From Succinatimonas hippei (GTDB taxonomy: Bacteria > Pseudomonadota > Gammaproteobacteria > Enterobacterales > Succinivibrionaceae), in assembly GCA_004557545.1 (NCBI GenBank), contig SFGV01000004.1, positions 1-64,000 on the forward strand: a DNA stretch of 64,000 nucleotides, in the 5' to 3' direction. The position numbers and the translations under genes were made by a program. Positions 43,677 to 53,297 of this stretch are shown piece by piece. Each line of letters opens with the position of its first letter. Position 1 is the stretch's first letter. The notes beneath the pieces are model-generated. The model was not told where the DNA came from. It saw only the letters and a program-made list of their open reading frames with translations, and did no database searches.

Positions 43677-45044
43677 ATGGAACTTTCATCGCTTACCGCG
43701 GTTTCTCCGCTTGACGGCCGTTATGCCTCAAAGACCGAAGAACTTCGTCCTATATTCTCTGAATATGGTCTTATGCGTCTGCGCGTCAAGGTCGAACTTA
43801 CCTGGCTCAAGCACCTGGCCGCCTGCCCTCAAATCAAAGAGGTCCCTGAGTTTTCAAAGGACACTATCGAGTTCATTGACGGTCTCATCAGAAATTTTTC
43901 AGAGGATGACGCGCTAGACATCAAAAGACGCGAGAAAGTAACCAATCACGATGTTAAGGCTGTTGAATATTTCTTAAAGGACAAGACCAAAGAAAACCCC
44001 GAGATCTCAAAGGTCCGTGAGTTCATTCACTTTGCCTGCACCTCAGAGGACATCAATAACAACTCGCATGCCCTGATGCTCAAGGAAGCCCGCGAGATGG
44101 TCATCCTGCCTGTGATGGACGAGATAATCTCCAAGATCCGCGATCTTGCGCATAACTGTGCGAAGATCGCCCTGCTCGCGCGCACTCACGGTCAGCCAGC
44201 GTCCCCTACCACCATCGGCAAGGAAATGGCCACCTTCGCCTACAGACTGCAAAAGCAGCGCGATGAAACCGCCCGCGTAACTATTCTTGGAAAGATGAAC
44301 GGCGCCGTTGGCAACTGGAACGCCCACACTGTGGCCTACCCTGACATCAACTGGCCTGAGTTTTCAAAGAAGTTTGAGGAAGATCTCGGGCTTACCATGA
44401 ATCCGTATACCACGCAGATCGAATCACACGATTACATGGCAGAGCTTTTCGCGGCGATCGACAGGTTCAACACCATCCTCATCGACTTTGACCGTGATAT
44501 CTGGGGTTATATCTCTTATGGAACCTTCACCCAGAAGACCATAGCCGGTGAGATCGGCTCATCCACCATGCCTCACAAGGTCAATCCTATAGATTTTGAG
44601 AACTCAGAAGGAAATCTTGGGATCGCCAATGCCCTGTTTGTACACCTTGGCAACAAACTGCCAATTTCCCGTTTTCAGCGAGATCTCACCGACTCCACCG
44701 TATTGCGCAATCTCGGTGTCGCGGTCGGCTATTCACTCATAGCATGGAAATCTACTCTCAAGGGTCTTTCAAAACTGCAGCCTAATCCTGCTCACACCGA
44801 GGCTGAGCTCGATGATAACTGGGAGGTTCTGGCAGAACCTTTCCAGACTGTAATGCGCCGCTATGGGATCGCCAATCCGTACGAGAAGCTCAAGGAGCTT
44901 ACCCGCGGACGCAAGGTCACCAGGGAGATCATGGAAAACTTCCTTAATACCCTTGAGATCCCGGAGGAGGCAAAAGCCCAGCTACGCGCTTTAACTCCAG
45001 CGACCTATATCGGTCGCGCCATAGAACTGGCAGAGAAGATTTAA
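43677..45044 (+). CDS. purB: Adenylosuccinate lyase
   Basis: A 455-residue fumarase/aspartase-superfamily enzyme releasing fumarate from SAICAR and adenylosuccinate in purine synthesis. The start at 43677 (MELSSLTAVSPLDGRY) matches E. coli PurB (456 aa). The catalytic His lies in ARTHGQPASPTTIGKE, and the signature flexible loop is GSSTMPHKVNPIDFENSEG. Strong codon bias and a terminator right after it mark the end of the operon. Confidence 0.98.
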   Translation: MELSSLTAVSPLDGRYASKTEELRPIFSEYGLMRLRVKVELTWLKHLAACPQIKEVPEFSKDTIEFIDGLIRNFSEDDALDIKRREKVTNHDVKAVEYFLKDKTKENPEISKVREFIHFACTSEDINNNSHALMLKEAREMVILPVMDEIISKIRDLAHNCAKIALLARTHGQPASPTTIGKEMATFAYRLQKQRDETARVTILGKMNGAVGNWNAHTVAYPDINWPEFSKKFEEDLGLTMNPYTTQIESHDYMAELFAAIDRFNTILIDFDRDIWGYISYGTFTQKTIAGEIGSSTMPHKVNPIDFENSEGNLGIANALFVHLGNKLPISRFQRDLTDSTVLRNLGVAVGYSLIAWKSTLKGLSKLQPNPAHTEAELDDNWEVLAEPFQTVMRRYGIANPYEKLKELTRGRKVTREIMENFLNTLEIPEEAKAQLRALTPATYIGRAIELAEKI

Positions 45045-45063
45045 AGTCATTTCCAGGAAAAGG

Positions 45064-45090
45064 ATCCCGGCGTACAAGCCGGGATTTTTG
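45064..45090 (+). terminator. purB terminator
   Basis: ATCCCGGC/GCCGGGAT stem, 6-base loop, then TTTT. 19 bases after the stop. Confidence 0.9.
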
Positions 45091-45445
45091 TCAAATGAGG
45101 CCGAAGAATAGGCACAAAATATAAATTCTCAGGATCGCGAAACCGCTTAATATCCTTTTTATAAAGTCTTTTATATAAATCAATTATTTATCATCTCATT
45201 TATCTTATCACTGCTATCGGTTATCTTATTGATTTATAATATATTTAACAAACAAGATGCAGCAACTGATCAAATTCAATCCAAAACAAAATTTAAATGA
45301 GTTAACGCGCAAAACTGTGGACTAAAAAATTCTCCAATTCATTAAGATTTTTAGACAGAGATCAAAGAAATGTAACTGGCTGTTTATTACGCAGGCTAAA
45401 AAGTAATAAAGTGGGATACTAGTAAACAAGTTTCCGAGGCTTTTA
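45091..45445. promoter_or_regulatory. AT-rich leader of the GntR/FCD gene with a widely spaced inverted repeat
   Basis: 355 very AT-rich bases. The arms TATAAATCAAT (45174-45184) and ATTGATTTATA (45228-45238) are exact complements 43 bases apart. Between them TTATC recurs four times (within 45186-45226). It might be an autoregulatory site with looping, or a nucleoid-protein target. The 45240-45445 part shows nothing else. Confidence 0.4.
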
Positions 45446-46171
45446 ATGAACGCGCTTGTACTTCCGCCCCTTAAAATAACCAACAGCCAGCCTGTCAGCA
45501 GGCAGATTTATGTCTATCTCAGACATCACATTACTGAGATGACTTTAAAACCCGGAACCAGACTATCAGAAAATGACCTTTCAGCCCAGCTTAAGGTTTC
45601 ACGCCAGCCGGTACGCGAGGCTTTTTTCAGTCTCAAGCGCCAGAATCTTATAGAAGTTTATCCGCAAAAGGGTTCATTTGTCACCATGATCTCAGGCAAG
45701 CGCATCATGGAAACCTGTTTTGTGCGCTGCTCGATCGAAACCGCAGCTTTGCGCAAAGCGCTGAGCGAGCCTGAGGAAAGCAATGCCCTTATCTGGAAGG
45801 AACTTGAGCAAAATCTCGCGGAGCAGCATGACCTGATCCGCACCAAGGACAAGATAAAAGATCCTGACGCCGAGTTTCTGAGGCTTGATAACGATTTTCA
45901 CCGTATCATCTGCAAATTCTCAGGAACATCCATGGCTTGGGACGTCATCGATGATATAAAGGCAAATCTTGACAGGATCCGCTACCTGTCAACAAAAGGA
46001 GTATCGGAAATTGCCGTGATTGTAGGTGAGCATCAGCAGGTATTTGATGAGATGAAGTCAGGTGATGAAAAACACGCAGTAAACGGTCTTACGGATCATC
46101 TGTATGAAATTGCCCTAACTTACAAAGCGATAAGAGCGAAAAACTCAGAATGGTTTACTGAAGAAAATTGA
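45446..46171 (+). CDS. GntR-family transcriptional regulator (FCD subgroup)
   Basis: A 241-residue regulator. The winged HTH occupies residues 15-82 (LKPGTRLSENDLSAQLKVSR followed by QPVREAF, then IEVYPQKGSFVT). An all-helical FCD ligand domain follows, with metal-binding candidates Asp and His in LDNDFHRIICKFSG (about 150) and the GEHQQVFDEM helix near 195. Members respond to carboxylic acids such as gluconate or uronates. No obvious operon partner, so the target genes are elsewhere or upstream. Confidence 0.9.
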   Translation: MNALVLPPLKITNSQPVSRQIYVYLRHHITEMTLKPGTRLSENDLSAQLKVSRQPVREAFFSLKRQNLIEVYPQKGSFVTMISGKRIMETCFVRCSIETAALRKALSEPEESNALIWKELEQNLAEQHDLIRTKDKIKDPDAEFLRLDNDFHRIICKFSGTSMAWDVIDDIKANLDRIRYLSTKGVSEIAVIVGEHQQVFDEMKSGDEKHAVNGLTDHLYEIALTYKAIRAKNSEWFTEEN

Positions 46172-46280
46172 CAGTACAAGTCAAACATTCATGAATTCGC
46201 TGGTCTTCCGCCTCCAGATAAAAGTTGCATTAATTTTACATCTGCGAGGTGGCGGAATGACTGATCGTAATATATAATCC

Positions 46281-46301
46281 TAATGATAAGTATTACTATT
46301 A
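46281..46301. promoter_or_regulatory. PerR/Fur-box-like site
   Basis: TAATGATAAGTATTACTATTA, immediately before the regulator gene, resembles a PerR-type box (TTATAATnATTATAA) with several mismatches. Autoregulation is inferred. Confidence 0.4.
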
Positions 46302-46311
46302 AGGATTTTCT

Positions 46312-46728
46312 ATGGAATCAGTCAGAAGACGTAGCGCCCAGCGTGAAAAGATCCGCGAAATTATGCGCGGGCGCACCGATCATCCGGACGCACAAAAGGT
46401 TTATGACGAGCTTAAAGTGATTAGTCCGCGTATCAGTCTGGGTACGGTATACCGCAATCTCATGCTGCTAGCGGGTGACGGAGAACTTCAGATCCTCGAT
46501 GTCGGGGACGGAAAGGTTCGTTTTGACCCGAATATAAACTCGCACGCGCATTTTCTCTGCACAAAATGCCATGGAGTAAGCGATATACCCGAAGGCACCT
46601 ATACCCTTAAGGTAGATCCCTCTCACGCGTCAGGTTGCGGGAAAATCGAACAAACCACCCTGACCTTCCGCGGGATCTGTCATAACTGCCTTGAAAAAAA
46701 AGCTCCTGCCACAATCCACAGCTCATAA
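46312..46728 (+). CDS. perR: Fur-family metalloregulator, PerR-like
   Basis: A 138-residue Fur-fold repressor: a winged HTH with ISLGTVYRNLMLL as recognition helix, then a dimer domain. The HAHFLCTKC segment is the His-rich metal site, and CTKC/CHNC form the structural zinc site. The short Asp in RFDPNINSHAHF fits PerR, where an Asp and His pair holds the peroxide-sensing iron. Fur itself tends to have HHDH at this place. So a peroxide or metal sensor is the best guess. Confidence 0.82.
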   Translation: MESVRRRSAQREKIREIMRGRTDHPDAQKVYDELKVISPRISLGTVYRNLMLLAGDGELQILDVGDGKVRFDPNINSHAHFLCTKCHGVSDIPEGTYTLKVDPSHASGCGKIEQTTLTFRGICHNCLEKKAPATIHSS

Positions 46729-46959
46729 ATTTCCCTGCTCAAGCCCTGCATCACTGGAATTTGACAATGTAGCGGTTTGAGCTATCTAACAATTTTTTTA
46801 ATTCGCTCACGCTAAACTGTGATCGAAAACGTTTTAGTGTCAAATTTACTACGCAATCCAGCATAAAAGATTGTTTAATGTAAGAAACATAAGGAGCTCC
46901 GGCCTTTAGCCGAAATATATAAACATCAACACAAAAAGTATTCGAATCAGGTAAAGCAA

Positions 46960-48606
46960 ATGGAAATAATGAGAAACGTAAGCGTCAGAGGCAAGATCAC
47001 AACATGCTTCGTACTTATACTCGCCTTTTTGATCGCTGTCGCGGCTATAGCCGTCAAAGTTAACATGGATGCCTCCACCGGAGCCTACAACGTCTACAGG
47101 ATCCTGGGAAAATCCTACGGGCGTGTCATGAACACCCAGAGGGCGCTTGAAAAGGCAAATGATAATGTTCTTGCCTACCTAAAAGGAGATGCGGCATCTG
47201 ACACTAACGCCGAGGCTGACAAGTTGCTTGCTGATTTTGAGAACATCGGCAAGATCTCATCGGTGATGAATGAAAACATCATAGGTGATCTGCCCTCCCC
47301 TCCTGACTACAAGCAGAATATTCTTGAGGTGAAAACCAGAGTCAATGAGTTTATTGAAAAGTACAGGGCGTCAGTCGATCCTGCCATACGTGATGGCAAG
47401 AATGAAGAAGCATTAAAGTCATACCTTGATATCGCTCTGCCGGCCTGCGAAAGTGCGCTTGATTACTACAAGAAACTCGTAGACAAGCAGGTCTCATTGT
47501 CAATCTCCATAGTCCACAGGAACTCCGACGCATGGAGCTCATGGCTTATCATCGCCATAGCGGTTGTCGCGTTCATTATCTCCACACTCATAGTGATTTC
47601 GCTTGCGGGTTATATAGACAAGTCCCTGTTACACAACATTAAAAACCTTAAAGCCATGTCTCAGGGTGATTTCACCGAAAATATCCGCATCATTTCAAAA
47701 GATGAGTTCGGACAAGCATCTAAAACCCTTATGGATACCAGAGACGCGCTCTCAGGCTCAATCTCCATGGTTCGTGATAACGGTCTGCTCATAGACGAAA
47801 CCCTGACCAAGGTGCGTGAGCACATGCGCAACATTTCAGACTCCGTAACCCAGTCCGAGACACACTCGGAAACCGTTTCGGCGGCCTCAGACGAGATGGT
47901 GTCAACTACTGCTGATATTGCGAGAAACTGTGAAAGCGCCGCACAGTCAGCCCAGAACTCCACCAAGACCGTTGAAAGCGGCATAGAGGCTGTTCGCAAC
48001 ACTATGGAGACCATTCAGAAACAGGTCAACAAGACGCAGGAGGACGCCAAACTCATCAATGAGCTGGCAAGCCGTACCGAGAAGATCGGAACCATAGTTG
48101 AGACTATTGATGAGATTGCCGCGCAAACCAACCTGCTTGCGCTGAACGCCGCTATTGAGGCCGCGCGCGCCGGTGAAGCCGGAAAGGGCTTCGCAGTTGT
48201 GGCTGATGAGGTTCGCGCTCTGGCGTCACGCTCCTCAAAGTCAACCCAGGAAATCACCAAGATGGTCGAACAGGTTCAGTCTGACGCGAAGAACGCCAAC
48301 TCATCAATGAGCGAAAGCGTAAACGCGATGAACGAGCTTTCAAAACAGGCATCGGATGTTGAGGGAGAGCTCAATGAGATCATCTGCAAGGTCAATGAGG
48401 TGAACGACAAGATCTCGCAGATCGCCACCGCCGCAGAACAGCAAACCACAGCCACATCTGAGATCTCAACCAACATGCAGCAACTGACGACCCTGAACAA
48501 GCATTCGCTTGAGGTAAACCGTAACTGTGATGAACAGCTGCAGTCGCTGATTAAGGCCACCAGCGAGCTTATGGATAAGCTCGCGCTCTTCAAGCTCAAA
48601 GAGTGA
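46960..48606 (+). CDS. Methyl-accepting chemotaxis protein
   Basis: A 548-residue chemoreceptor. TM1 is residues 12-34, a helical-bundle periplasmic sensor (35-190) follows, then TM2 at about 190-215, a HAMP domain, and the long signalling coiled coil. The conserved tip is EIAAQTNLLALNAAIEAARA followed by GEAGKGFAVVADEVRALA. No C-terminal CheR-tethering pentapeptide is present (it ends LALFKLKE). The ligand is unknown. The second receptor in this window (51215-52912) has a closely similar signalling tip. Confidence 0.95.
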   Translation: MEIMRNVSVRGKITTCFVLILAFLIAVAAIAVKVNMDASTGAYNVYRILGKSYGRVMNTQRALEKANDNVLAYLKGDAASDTNAEADKLLADFENIGKISSVMNENIIGDLPSPPDYKQNILEVKTRVNEFIEKYRASVDPAIRDGKNEEALKSYLDIALPACESALDYYKKLVDKQVSLSISIVHRNSDAWSSWLIIAIAVVAFIISTLIVISLAGYIDKSLLHNIKNLKAMSQGDFTENIRIISKDEFGQASKTLMDTRDALSGSISMVRDNGLLIDETLTKVREHMRNISDSVTQSETHSETVSAASDEMVSTTADIARNCESAAQSAQNSTKTVESGIEAVRNTMETIQKQVNKTQEDAKLINELASRTEKIGTIVETIDEIAAQTNLLALNAAIEAARAGEAGKGFAVVADEVRALASRSSKSTQEITKMVEQVQSDAKNANSSMSESVNAMNELSKQASDVEGELNEIICKVNEVNDKISQIATAAEQQTTATSEISTNMQQLTTLNKHSLEVNRNCDEQLQSLIKATSELMDKLALFKLKE

Positions 48607-48630
48607 TGATGGTATAAACAGTAAACGAGA

Positions 48631-48660
48631 AGACCCGGAGCTGTCCGGGTCTTTTTTTCT
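48631..48660 (+). terminator. Terminator of the chemoreceptor gene
   Basis: AGACCCGGA/TCCGGGTCT stem with 4-base loop and TTTTTTT. Confidence 0.9.
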
Positions 48661-48671
48661 TACGTCTGTCC

Positions 48672-48701
48672 AAAAAAAATGACCGCGCTTTATGCGCGGT
48701 C
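48672..48701 (-). terminator. edd terminator
   Basis: GACCGCGC/GCGCGGTC stem (48681-48701), followed on the minus strand by eight T. 19 bases after the edd stop. Confidence 0.9.
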
Positions 48702-48720
48702 GTTTCTATCCTTCAGTCAA

Positions 48721-50532
48721 TCAGGCATTGGGATCCCACTTGAACAGGAAGGTCGCTCCCTGATCGGCAGGACCAACATTGTCGCGGCATGACTTGAAAA
48801 GCCAGCGGCCGAAGGTCTGCTCATCCTTCCCAAGATCAGGCTTCTCAGCGGTTCTGCCCTCAAGGGAGGTCAGGCAGTTTACACTGCCTGCGTCCGCGTC
48901 AAAATCTATAAGATCGCCGTCACGCAGAAGCGACAGAGCTCCGCCGCGCGCCGCCTCAGGAGAAAGGTGCAGCGCTGATGGAATACCGCCTGAGGCTCCT
49001 GAAAGCCTGCCATCGGTCAAAAGCGCTACATGATAACCGTCCTTCTGCAGATTGCCAAGCACCGGCATCAGTTTATGCAGTTCAGGCATTCCGGACGCCG
49101 CGGGACCGGCGTAACGCACTACCACCACACAGTCCTTATTCAGCTTGCCTTCATGGTAGGCCTTGTGAACATCATACTGAGAGTTGAAGACCATGGCCGG
49201 AGCTTTCACGTGATGGTGCTCAGGGGCAACCGCGGAGATCTTGATGACGCACTGCCCCAGATTTCCCTTCAGCACCTTAAGCCCGCCATGTTCGCGGAAG
49301 CAGCCTTTGCCCTCGACTATTACTTTAGGATCGCGGGTATCACCACAATCGCGATAAACAAGTTTACCATCCTCAAGCGCGGGGCTCTTCATCTGATCTT
49401 CAAATGAACCGCTCACGGTCTTCACATCCTCATGCAAAAGATCGCGTTCATAAAGAGCCTTCATAAGCACCGGAACGCCGCCGGCGTTCTCAAAAGCGTT
49501 TATATCGTACGGAGCGTTAGGATAAACCTGAACCAGCAGAGGCACCGCGTCAGAGAGCGCCGAGAGATCATCCCAGGTCAGGATGTAACCACAGGATCTC
49601 GCGACAGCCAGCATATGCAGGGTGTGATTGGTTGAGCCACCTGAGGCTAAAAGCGCGACCAGACCGTTTACTATGTTCTTGGCGGTCAGAACCTCGCAAA
49701 GCGGACGGGCTTTACCTGAAAGCACGGTCTCATTTGAGATAACCCTGCTTATCTCCTGCGTAAGCGCGTGTCTTAAAGCGGTACCGGGGCGCACGAACGC
49801 GGAGCCGGGGAGCATAAGTCCCATAGCCTCAAATACCAGCTGATTGGTATTGGCGGTGCCGTAGAATGTGCAGGTACCGGCCTCATGGTAGGCTTTGCAT
49901 TCCATGCGCTGCAGCGTGATCTTGTCAATCTTGCCTGCCGCGTACTGCTGTCTTACCTCGGTTTTCTCCTTGTTTGAGATCCCGGTACCCATAGGGCCTG
50001 ACGGTACAAAAGCTATAGGCAGATGGCCAAATGACGCGGCTCCCATGAGCATGCCCGGGGCTATCTTGTCGCATATTCCAAGCAGTAAGGCTCCGTCAAA
50101 AACGTTGTGTGAGAGCGCTACCGCCACACCCTGGGCTATAAGATCGCGTGAGAACAGCGACATATCCATTCCGGGATGTCCCTGAGTAACGCCATCGCAC
50201 ATGGCGGGCACGCCGCCGGCTACCTGAGCGCTGGCGCCGCATTTCTCAAGACAGAGCTTGATCTCATCTGGGTAATCCTTATAAGGGCAATGCGCGCTTA
50301 CCATATCATTGTAAGCGGTCACTATCCCTATATTAGGTCCCTTGCCGGTTATAAGGTTCTCTTTTATAGAGCCTGTCATGGCGGCTGAGGCGTGCGCTAT
50401 GTTCGAGCAGTTAAGCACATCACGGTTACGCCCCTCAGAGGCCTGCTCATTGATCATGGAAAGATATTGCGCGCGAGTTTTCCGCGAGCGCATTTCAATC
50501 GCGTTTGTTACATCAAGAATTGTCTTATTCAT
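48721..50532 (-). CDS. edd: 6-phosphogluconate dehydratase
   Basis: The Entner-Doudoroff enzyme making KDPG from 6-phosphogluconate with a labile [4Fe-4S] cluster. At 603 residues it equals E. coli Edd in length. The IlvD/Edd signatures CDGVTQGHPGMD and LLGICDKIAPGMLMGA, and the LLTDGRLSGASGG segment near the C-terminus, are all present. It overlaps gntK by 8 bases, giving a gluconate catabolic operon. The KDPG aldolase gene eda is not in this window. Confidence 0.96.
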   Translation of the reverse strand: MNKTILDVTNAIEMRSRKTRAQYLSMINEQASEGRNRDVLNCSNIAHASAAMTGSIKENLITGKGPNIGIVTAYNDMVSAHCPYKDYPDEIKLCLEKCGASAQVAGGVPAMCDGVTQGHPGMDMSLFSRDLIAQGVAVALSHNVFDGALLLGICDKIAPGMLMGAASFGHLPIAFVPSGPMGTGISNKEKTEVRQQYAAGKIDKITLQRMECKAYHEAGTCTFYGTANTNQLVFEAMGLMLPGSAFVRPGTALRHALTQEISRVISNETVLSGKARPLCEVLTAKNIVNGLVALLASGGSTNHTLHMLAVARSCGYILTWDDLSALSDAVPLLVQVYPNAPYDINAFENAGGVPVLMKALYERDLLHEDVKTVSGSFEDQMKSPALEDGKLVYRDCGDTRDPKVIVEGKGCFREHGGLKVLKGNLGQCVIKISAVAPEHHHVKAPAMVFNSQYDVHKAYHEGKLNKDCVVVVRYAGPAASGMPELHKLMPVLGNLQKDGYHVALLTDGRLSGASGGIPSALHLSPEAARGGALSLLRDGDLIDFDADAGSVNCLTSLEGRTAEKPDLGKDEQTFGRWLFKSCRDNVGPADQGATFLFKWDPNA

Positions 50533-51046
50533 CTGTTCTTCCCTCGATGGCTCTTATTGCACTGTCTATAACCTCACCCACCGGAGCTGCAACGTCAATG
50601 TTTATGACATCTTTCTCCTTTTGGGGATCCGGGAACTCCAAAGTCGCGAACTGAGAGTCGACCATATCGCTCTTCATATAGTGCCCTTTTCGCGCGGCTA
50701 TTCTTTTGAGAATAAGCTCCTTGCTGGCGTAAAGATGCACAAACACGAGACCTGGATTGCCCTGTCTTATGATGTCGCGATACTGTTTTTTTAAGGCTGA
50801 GCAGACCACCACCCCTGAGGCGTGGCGGTTTGATAACGAAAAGAAAACATCACTTACTCGCTCAAGCCAGGGAGCCCTGTCCTCATCGGTAAGCGGAATT
50901 CCGTCTTTCATCTTGATGATGTTGGCGCGGGGATGCAGATCATCTCCGTCTATGAATGTGGCGTGGAAGCGTTCGGCAATAGCGCGGCCTACGGTGCTCT
51001 TTCCAGAACCGCATACCCCCATAACCACACATTTGACTGTTTTCAT
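50525..51046 (-). CDS. gntK: Gluconokinase
   Basis: A 173-residue P-loop kinase phosphorylating gluconate to 6-phosphogluconate. It starts MKTVKCVVMGVCGSGKST (P-loop 10-18), with the DGDDLHPRANIIKMKDGIPL substrate loop and CSALKKQYRDIIRQG. It feeds edd directly. A GntR-type operator lies 55 bases upstream of the ATG. Confidence 0.95.
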   Translation of the reverse strand: MKTVKCVVMGVCGSGKSTVGRAIAERFHATFIDGDDLHPRANIIKMKDGIPLTDEDRAPWLERVSDVFFSLSNRHASGVVVCSALKKQYRDIIRQGNPGLVFVHLYASKELILKRIAARKGHYMKSDMVDSQFATLEFPDPQKEKDVINIDVAAPVGEVIDSAIRAIEGRTDE

Positions 51047-51100
51047 TTAAACTCCGGGCAGATTTATTTGTAAGCAGAGCATAACACAGAATGCTCTTTA

Positions 51101-51116
51101 ATGTTATCGGTAACAT
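51101..51116. promoter_or_regulatory. GntR operator of gntK-edd
   Basis: ATGTTATCGGTAACAT is one base away from the E. coli GntR consensus palindrome ATGTTACCGGTAACAT, on either strand. It sits at the expected promoter of gntK. A CRP-like half site (TGAAA-N6-TCACA) lies further upstream at 51144-51159. Confidence 0.8.
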
Positions 51117-51163
51117 AATTATAGATCAGGATATTGTAATTTTTGAAATAGCGATCACATGAT

Positions 51164-51193
51164 AAAAAAAAGCCCCGGCTGGTATACCGGGGC
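51164..51193 (-). terminator. Terminator of the second chemoreceptor gene
   Basis: GCCCCGG/CCGGGGC stem (51172-51193), then eight T on the minus strand. It separates the receptor transcript from the gntK promoter. Confidence 0.9.
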
Positions 51194-51214
51194 AGTCAGT
51201 TCTCTGTTTAACCG

Positions 51215-52912
51215 TTAAGCGCTCCGGGGGGATTCCTCAGCGTTCTGAGGCTGCTCCTCAGTGCTCTGGGACTGCTCAGCCAGTGCTCCGGGAAGTTCCT
51301 CATCATCGTTGGTACGCAGTCTTGAAACCTGAGCCTTGAGATCGCCCATAACCTCGCTCGCTCCTTCAATCTGCTTCTTTGAATCCTCAACCTTGTCGGC
51401 AAGCTCGCCTGCCGAGGTGGTGATGTTCTGCATATTCGAGGAGATCTCCGAGGTAGCGGAATTCTGCTGCTCGGCGGAATTGGCGATCTGAGTTATCTGA
51501 TTTTGAACATTCTCAACCTTTTCAATGATCCCATGGAGCAGGCCTTCAACCTCATGGGAGCTCTTTGAAAGCTCATCCATGTTTCTGACCGACTCATTTA
51601 TGGAATCATTAGCGCTTCCGGCGTCCTGCTGCACCGCGGAAACCATTGAAATGATGTCAGCGGTTGAGGCGGAGGTTCTCGAGGCCAGAGCTCTGACCTC
51701 GTCAGCGACCACCGCGAAGCCCTTTCCAGCCTCACCGGCGCGGGCGGCCTCAATGGCGGCGTTGAGCGCCAGCAGATTGGTCTGTCCGGCGATGTCCTCA
51801 ATGGTCTCGACTATGGTGCCGATCTTCTGGGACTGTTCAACCAGCGCTCCGACCTTAGCCGCGTTGGCGCGGGTTTTCTCAACCTGATCGGAGATCATCT
51901 CGATGGTCTTCTGGATCTTATCAACGCCCTCACTGGTGGTCTTTGAAGAGTCCTGCGCAGCTCCAAGAGCCTCCTTGCAGTTCTTCGCGATCTCGGCGGT
52001 GGTGGAAACCATCTGATCTGAGGCCGCGGCTACGGAATCAGCCCTCTCTCTGGTGTTCTGAGCCGATGAGTCGATATCGCTTGTAATTGAGTTTATGGCG
52101 GCGAAACTGTCCTCAACCGAGCTTGAGGACTTTTTAATAAGCCTCGCGAGATCTGTCCATTCCCTTCTCATATCCTCAAGCGCGAGCATCAGACCGCCGA
52201 ACTCGTCGTTGCGTCTGGTCCTTACCACCTTGGTAAGGTCACCTGAGGCAAGTCGTTTGGCGATCGCCGAGGCTCTGCCCAGAATGTTCTTAATGGACGC
52301 TGAGAGCACATAAGTTACAAAGAAAGAGATCAGAAGCGAAAACGCGGTAACGCCTATAACCAGATAAAGAGGAGCCTTTCCTCCTAAAGTCGACAGACGC
52401 TTGGTAATGTTCGCGAGAATTCCAAAGGTAAGCTGATCAAGCTTGCCCTGAAGTTCCACAATCATAGGGTGCATTTCAGTGACGTACATCGCGCGCGCTC
52501 CCTGGAAGCGGTTTTGCAGGAGCTGGGCTAAAACTACCTCGTGATATTCCTCGTTTATATTGGTTATAAGATCGCGGATCTCATTACCCTGATCATTGCG
52601 CGGAATGCTCTTGTCAGAGATATCAAGAATGGTCTTGAGATCATCCTCAACCTGCTGACGCGTCTTATCGAGGAAGCTCATGCGGTTGTTCACGAAGTTG
52701 AAAACATTCGCGTTGATTGAGGTCATCTTGGTATTGATCTGTGTATACGGCTGGTACTCATTGGTTATGGAGTTATTTGCATATAAAACCGTTTTCTGAA
52801 TACCAAAGAGAATGATCACCGCGATCACGCATACGATGACCAGAAAGAGCATCATGAGACACAAGGACGCGATAAGAGTACGTCGGAAACCAAGCTTCTT
52901 AAAAAAGTCCAT
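51215..52912 (-). CDS. Methyl-accepting chemotaxis protein
   Basis: A 565-residue chemoreceptor with TM1 at about 13-35, a helical sensor (36-180), TM2 at about 188-212, HAMP, and the tip DIAGQTNLLALNAAIEAARA then GEAGKGFAVVADEV. The C-terminus is a Glu/Gln-rich tail without a pentapeptide. It lies beside the gluconate genes; sensing of gluconate or a related acid is a guess from position only. AAGGA precedes the ATG. Confidence 0.94.
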   Translation of the reverse strand: MDFFKKLGFRRTLIASLCLMMLFLVIVCVIAVIILFGIQKTVLYANNSITNEYQPYTQINTKMTSINANVFNFVNNRMSFLDKTRQQVEDDLKTILDISDKSIPRNDQGNEIRDLITNINEEYHEVVLAQLLQNRFQGARAMYVTEMHPMIVELQGKLDQLTFGILANITKRLSTLGGKAPLYLVIGVTAFSLLISFFVTYVLSASIKNILGRASAIAKRLASGDLTKVVRTRRNDEFGGLMLALEDMRREWTDLARLIKKSSSSVEDSFAAINSITSDIDSSAQNTRERADSVAAASDQMVSTTAEIAKNCKEALGAAQDSSKTTSEGVDKIQKTIEMISDQVEKTRANAAKVGALVEQSQKIGTIVETIEDIAGQTNLLALNAAIEAARAGEAGKGFAVVADEVRALASRTSASTADIISMVSAVQQDAGSANDSINESVRNMDELSKSSHEVEGLLHGIIEKVENVQNQITQIANSAEQQNSATSEISSNMQNITTSAGELADKVEDSKKQIEGASEVMGDLKAQVSRLRTNDDEELPGALAEQSQSTEEQPQNAEESPRSA

Positions 52913-53297
52913 ATTGTAGAGTCCTTAAATCAAACGCAGGCGGGCGCCTGTATACCTGCATTTTTGGGAACGTTTCTTATAAATACATTACATTAAGCGC
53001 AATCCCAGTCTCTATATAATGGTAAAAAACGACCATCTTTCAAGATTTCGTTTAAAAAAAAGTTAACTTTGGCATACAATTCTTTTATTCTGGAACGTAA
53101 ACGGTCAATATAGTATACTTTTCTCGCCATAACCTTGCGATATCTACAGTTTTTTTTTAATCTTTCCCCCAACCATTTTCCCGAATTAACGTTAACCCGC
53201 CCGCAAATTGAAAAGACCATACTCGATGAGAGGCCTTTCTTGCCTTAATATTGCGGTGTTTTACCGGTAACATTGCGCAGAGTGCGGAGGATCGCAG
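52913..53297. other. Divergent promoter region between the chemoreceptor and gntR
   Basis: 385 AT-rich bases. The right end has a GntR operator. A 75-codon minus-strand frame here lacks coding character and is not accepted. No other site seen. Confidence 0.4.
53258..53273. promoter_or_regulatory. GntR operator in front of gntR
   Basis: GTTTTACCGGTAACAT matches 14 of 16 bases of the ATGTTACCGGTAACAT palindrome. It lies 25-40 bases before the gntR ATG, pointing to autorepression. Confidence 0.7.

Noticed and set aside
49030..49407. 125-codon plus-strand frame inside edd
   Set aside because: Antisense shadow of a fully conserved gene.
52993..53220. 75-codon minus-strand frame before the chemoreceptor
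   Set aside because: Lies in an AT-rich promoter region, has no ribosome site, and its composition is unlike local proteins.
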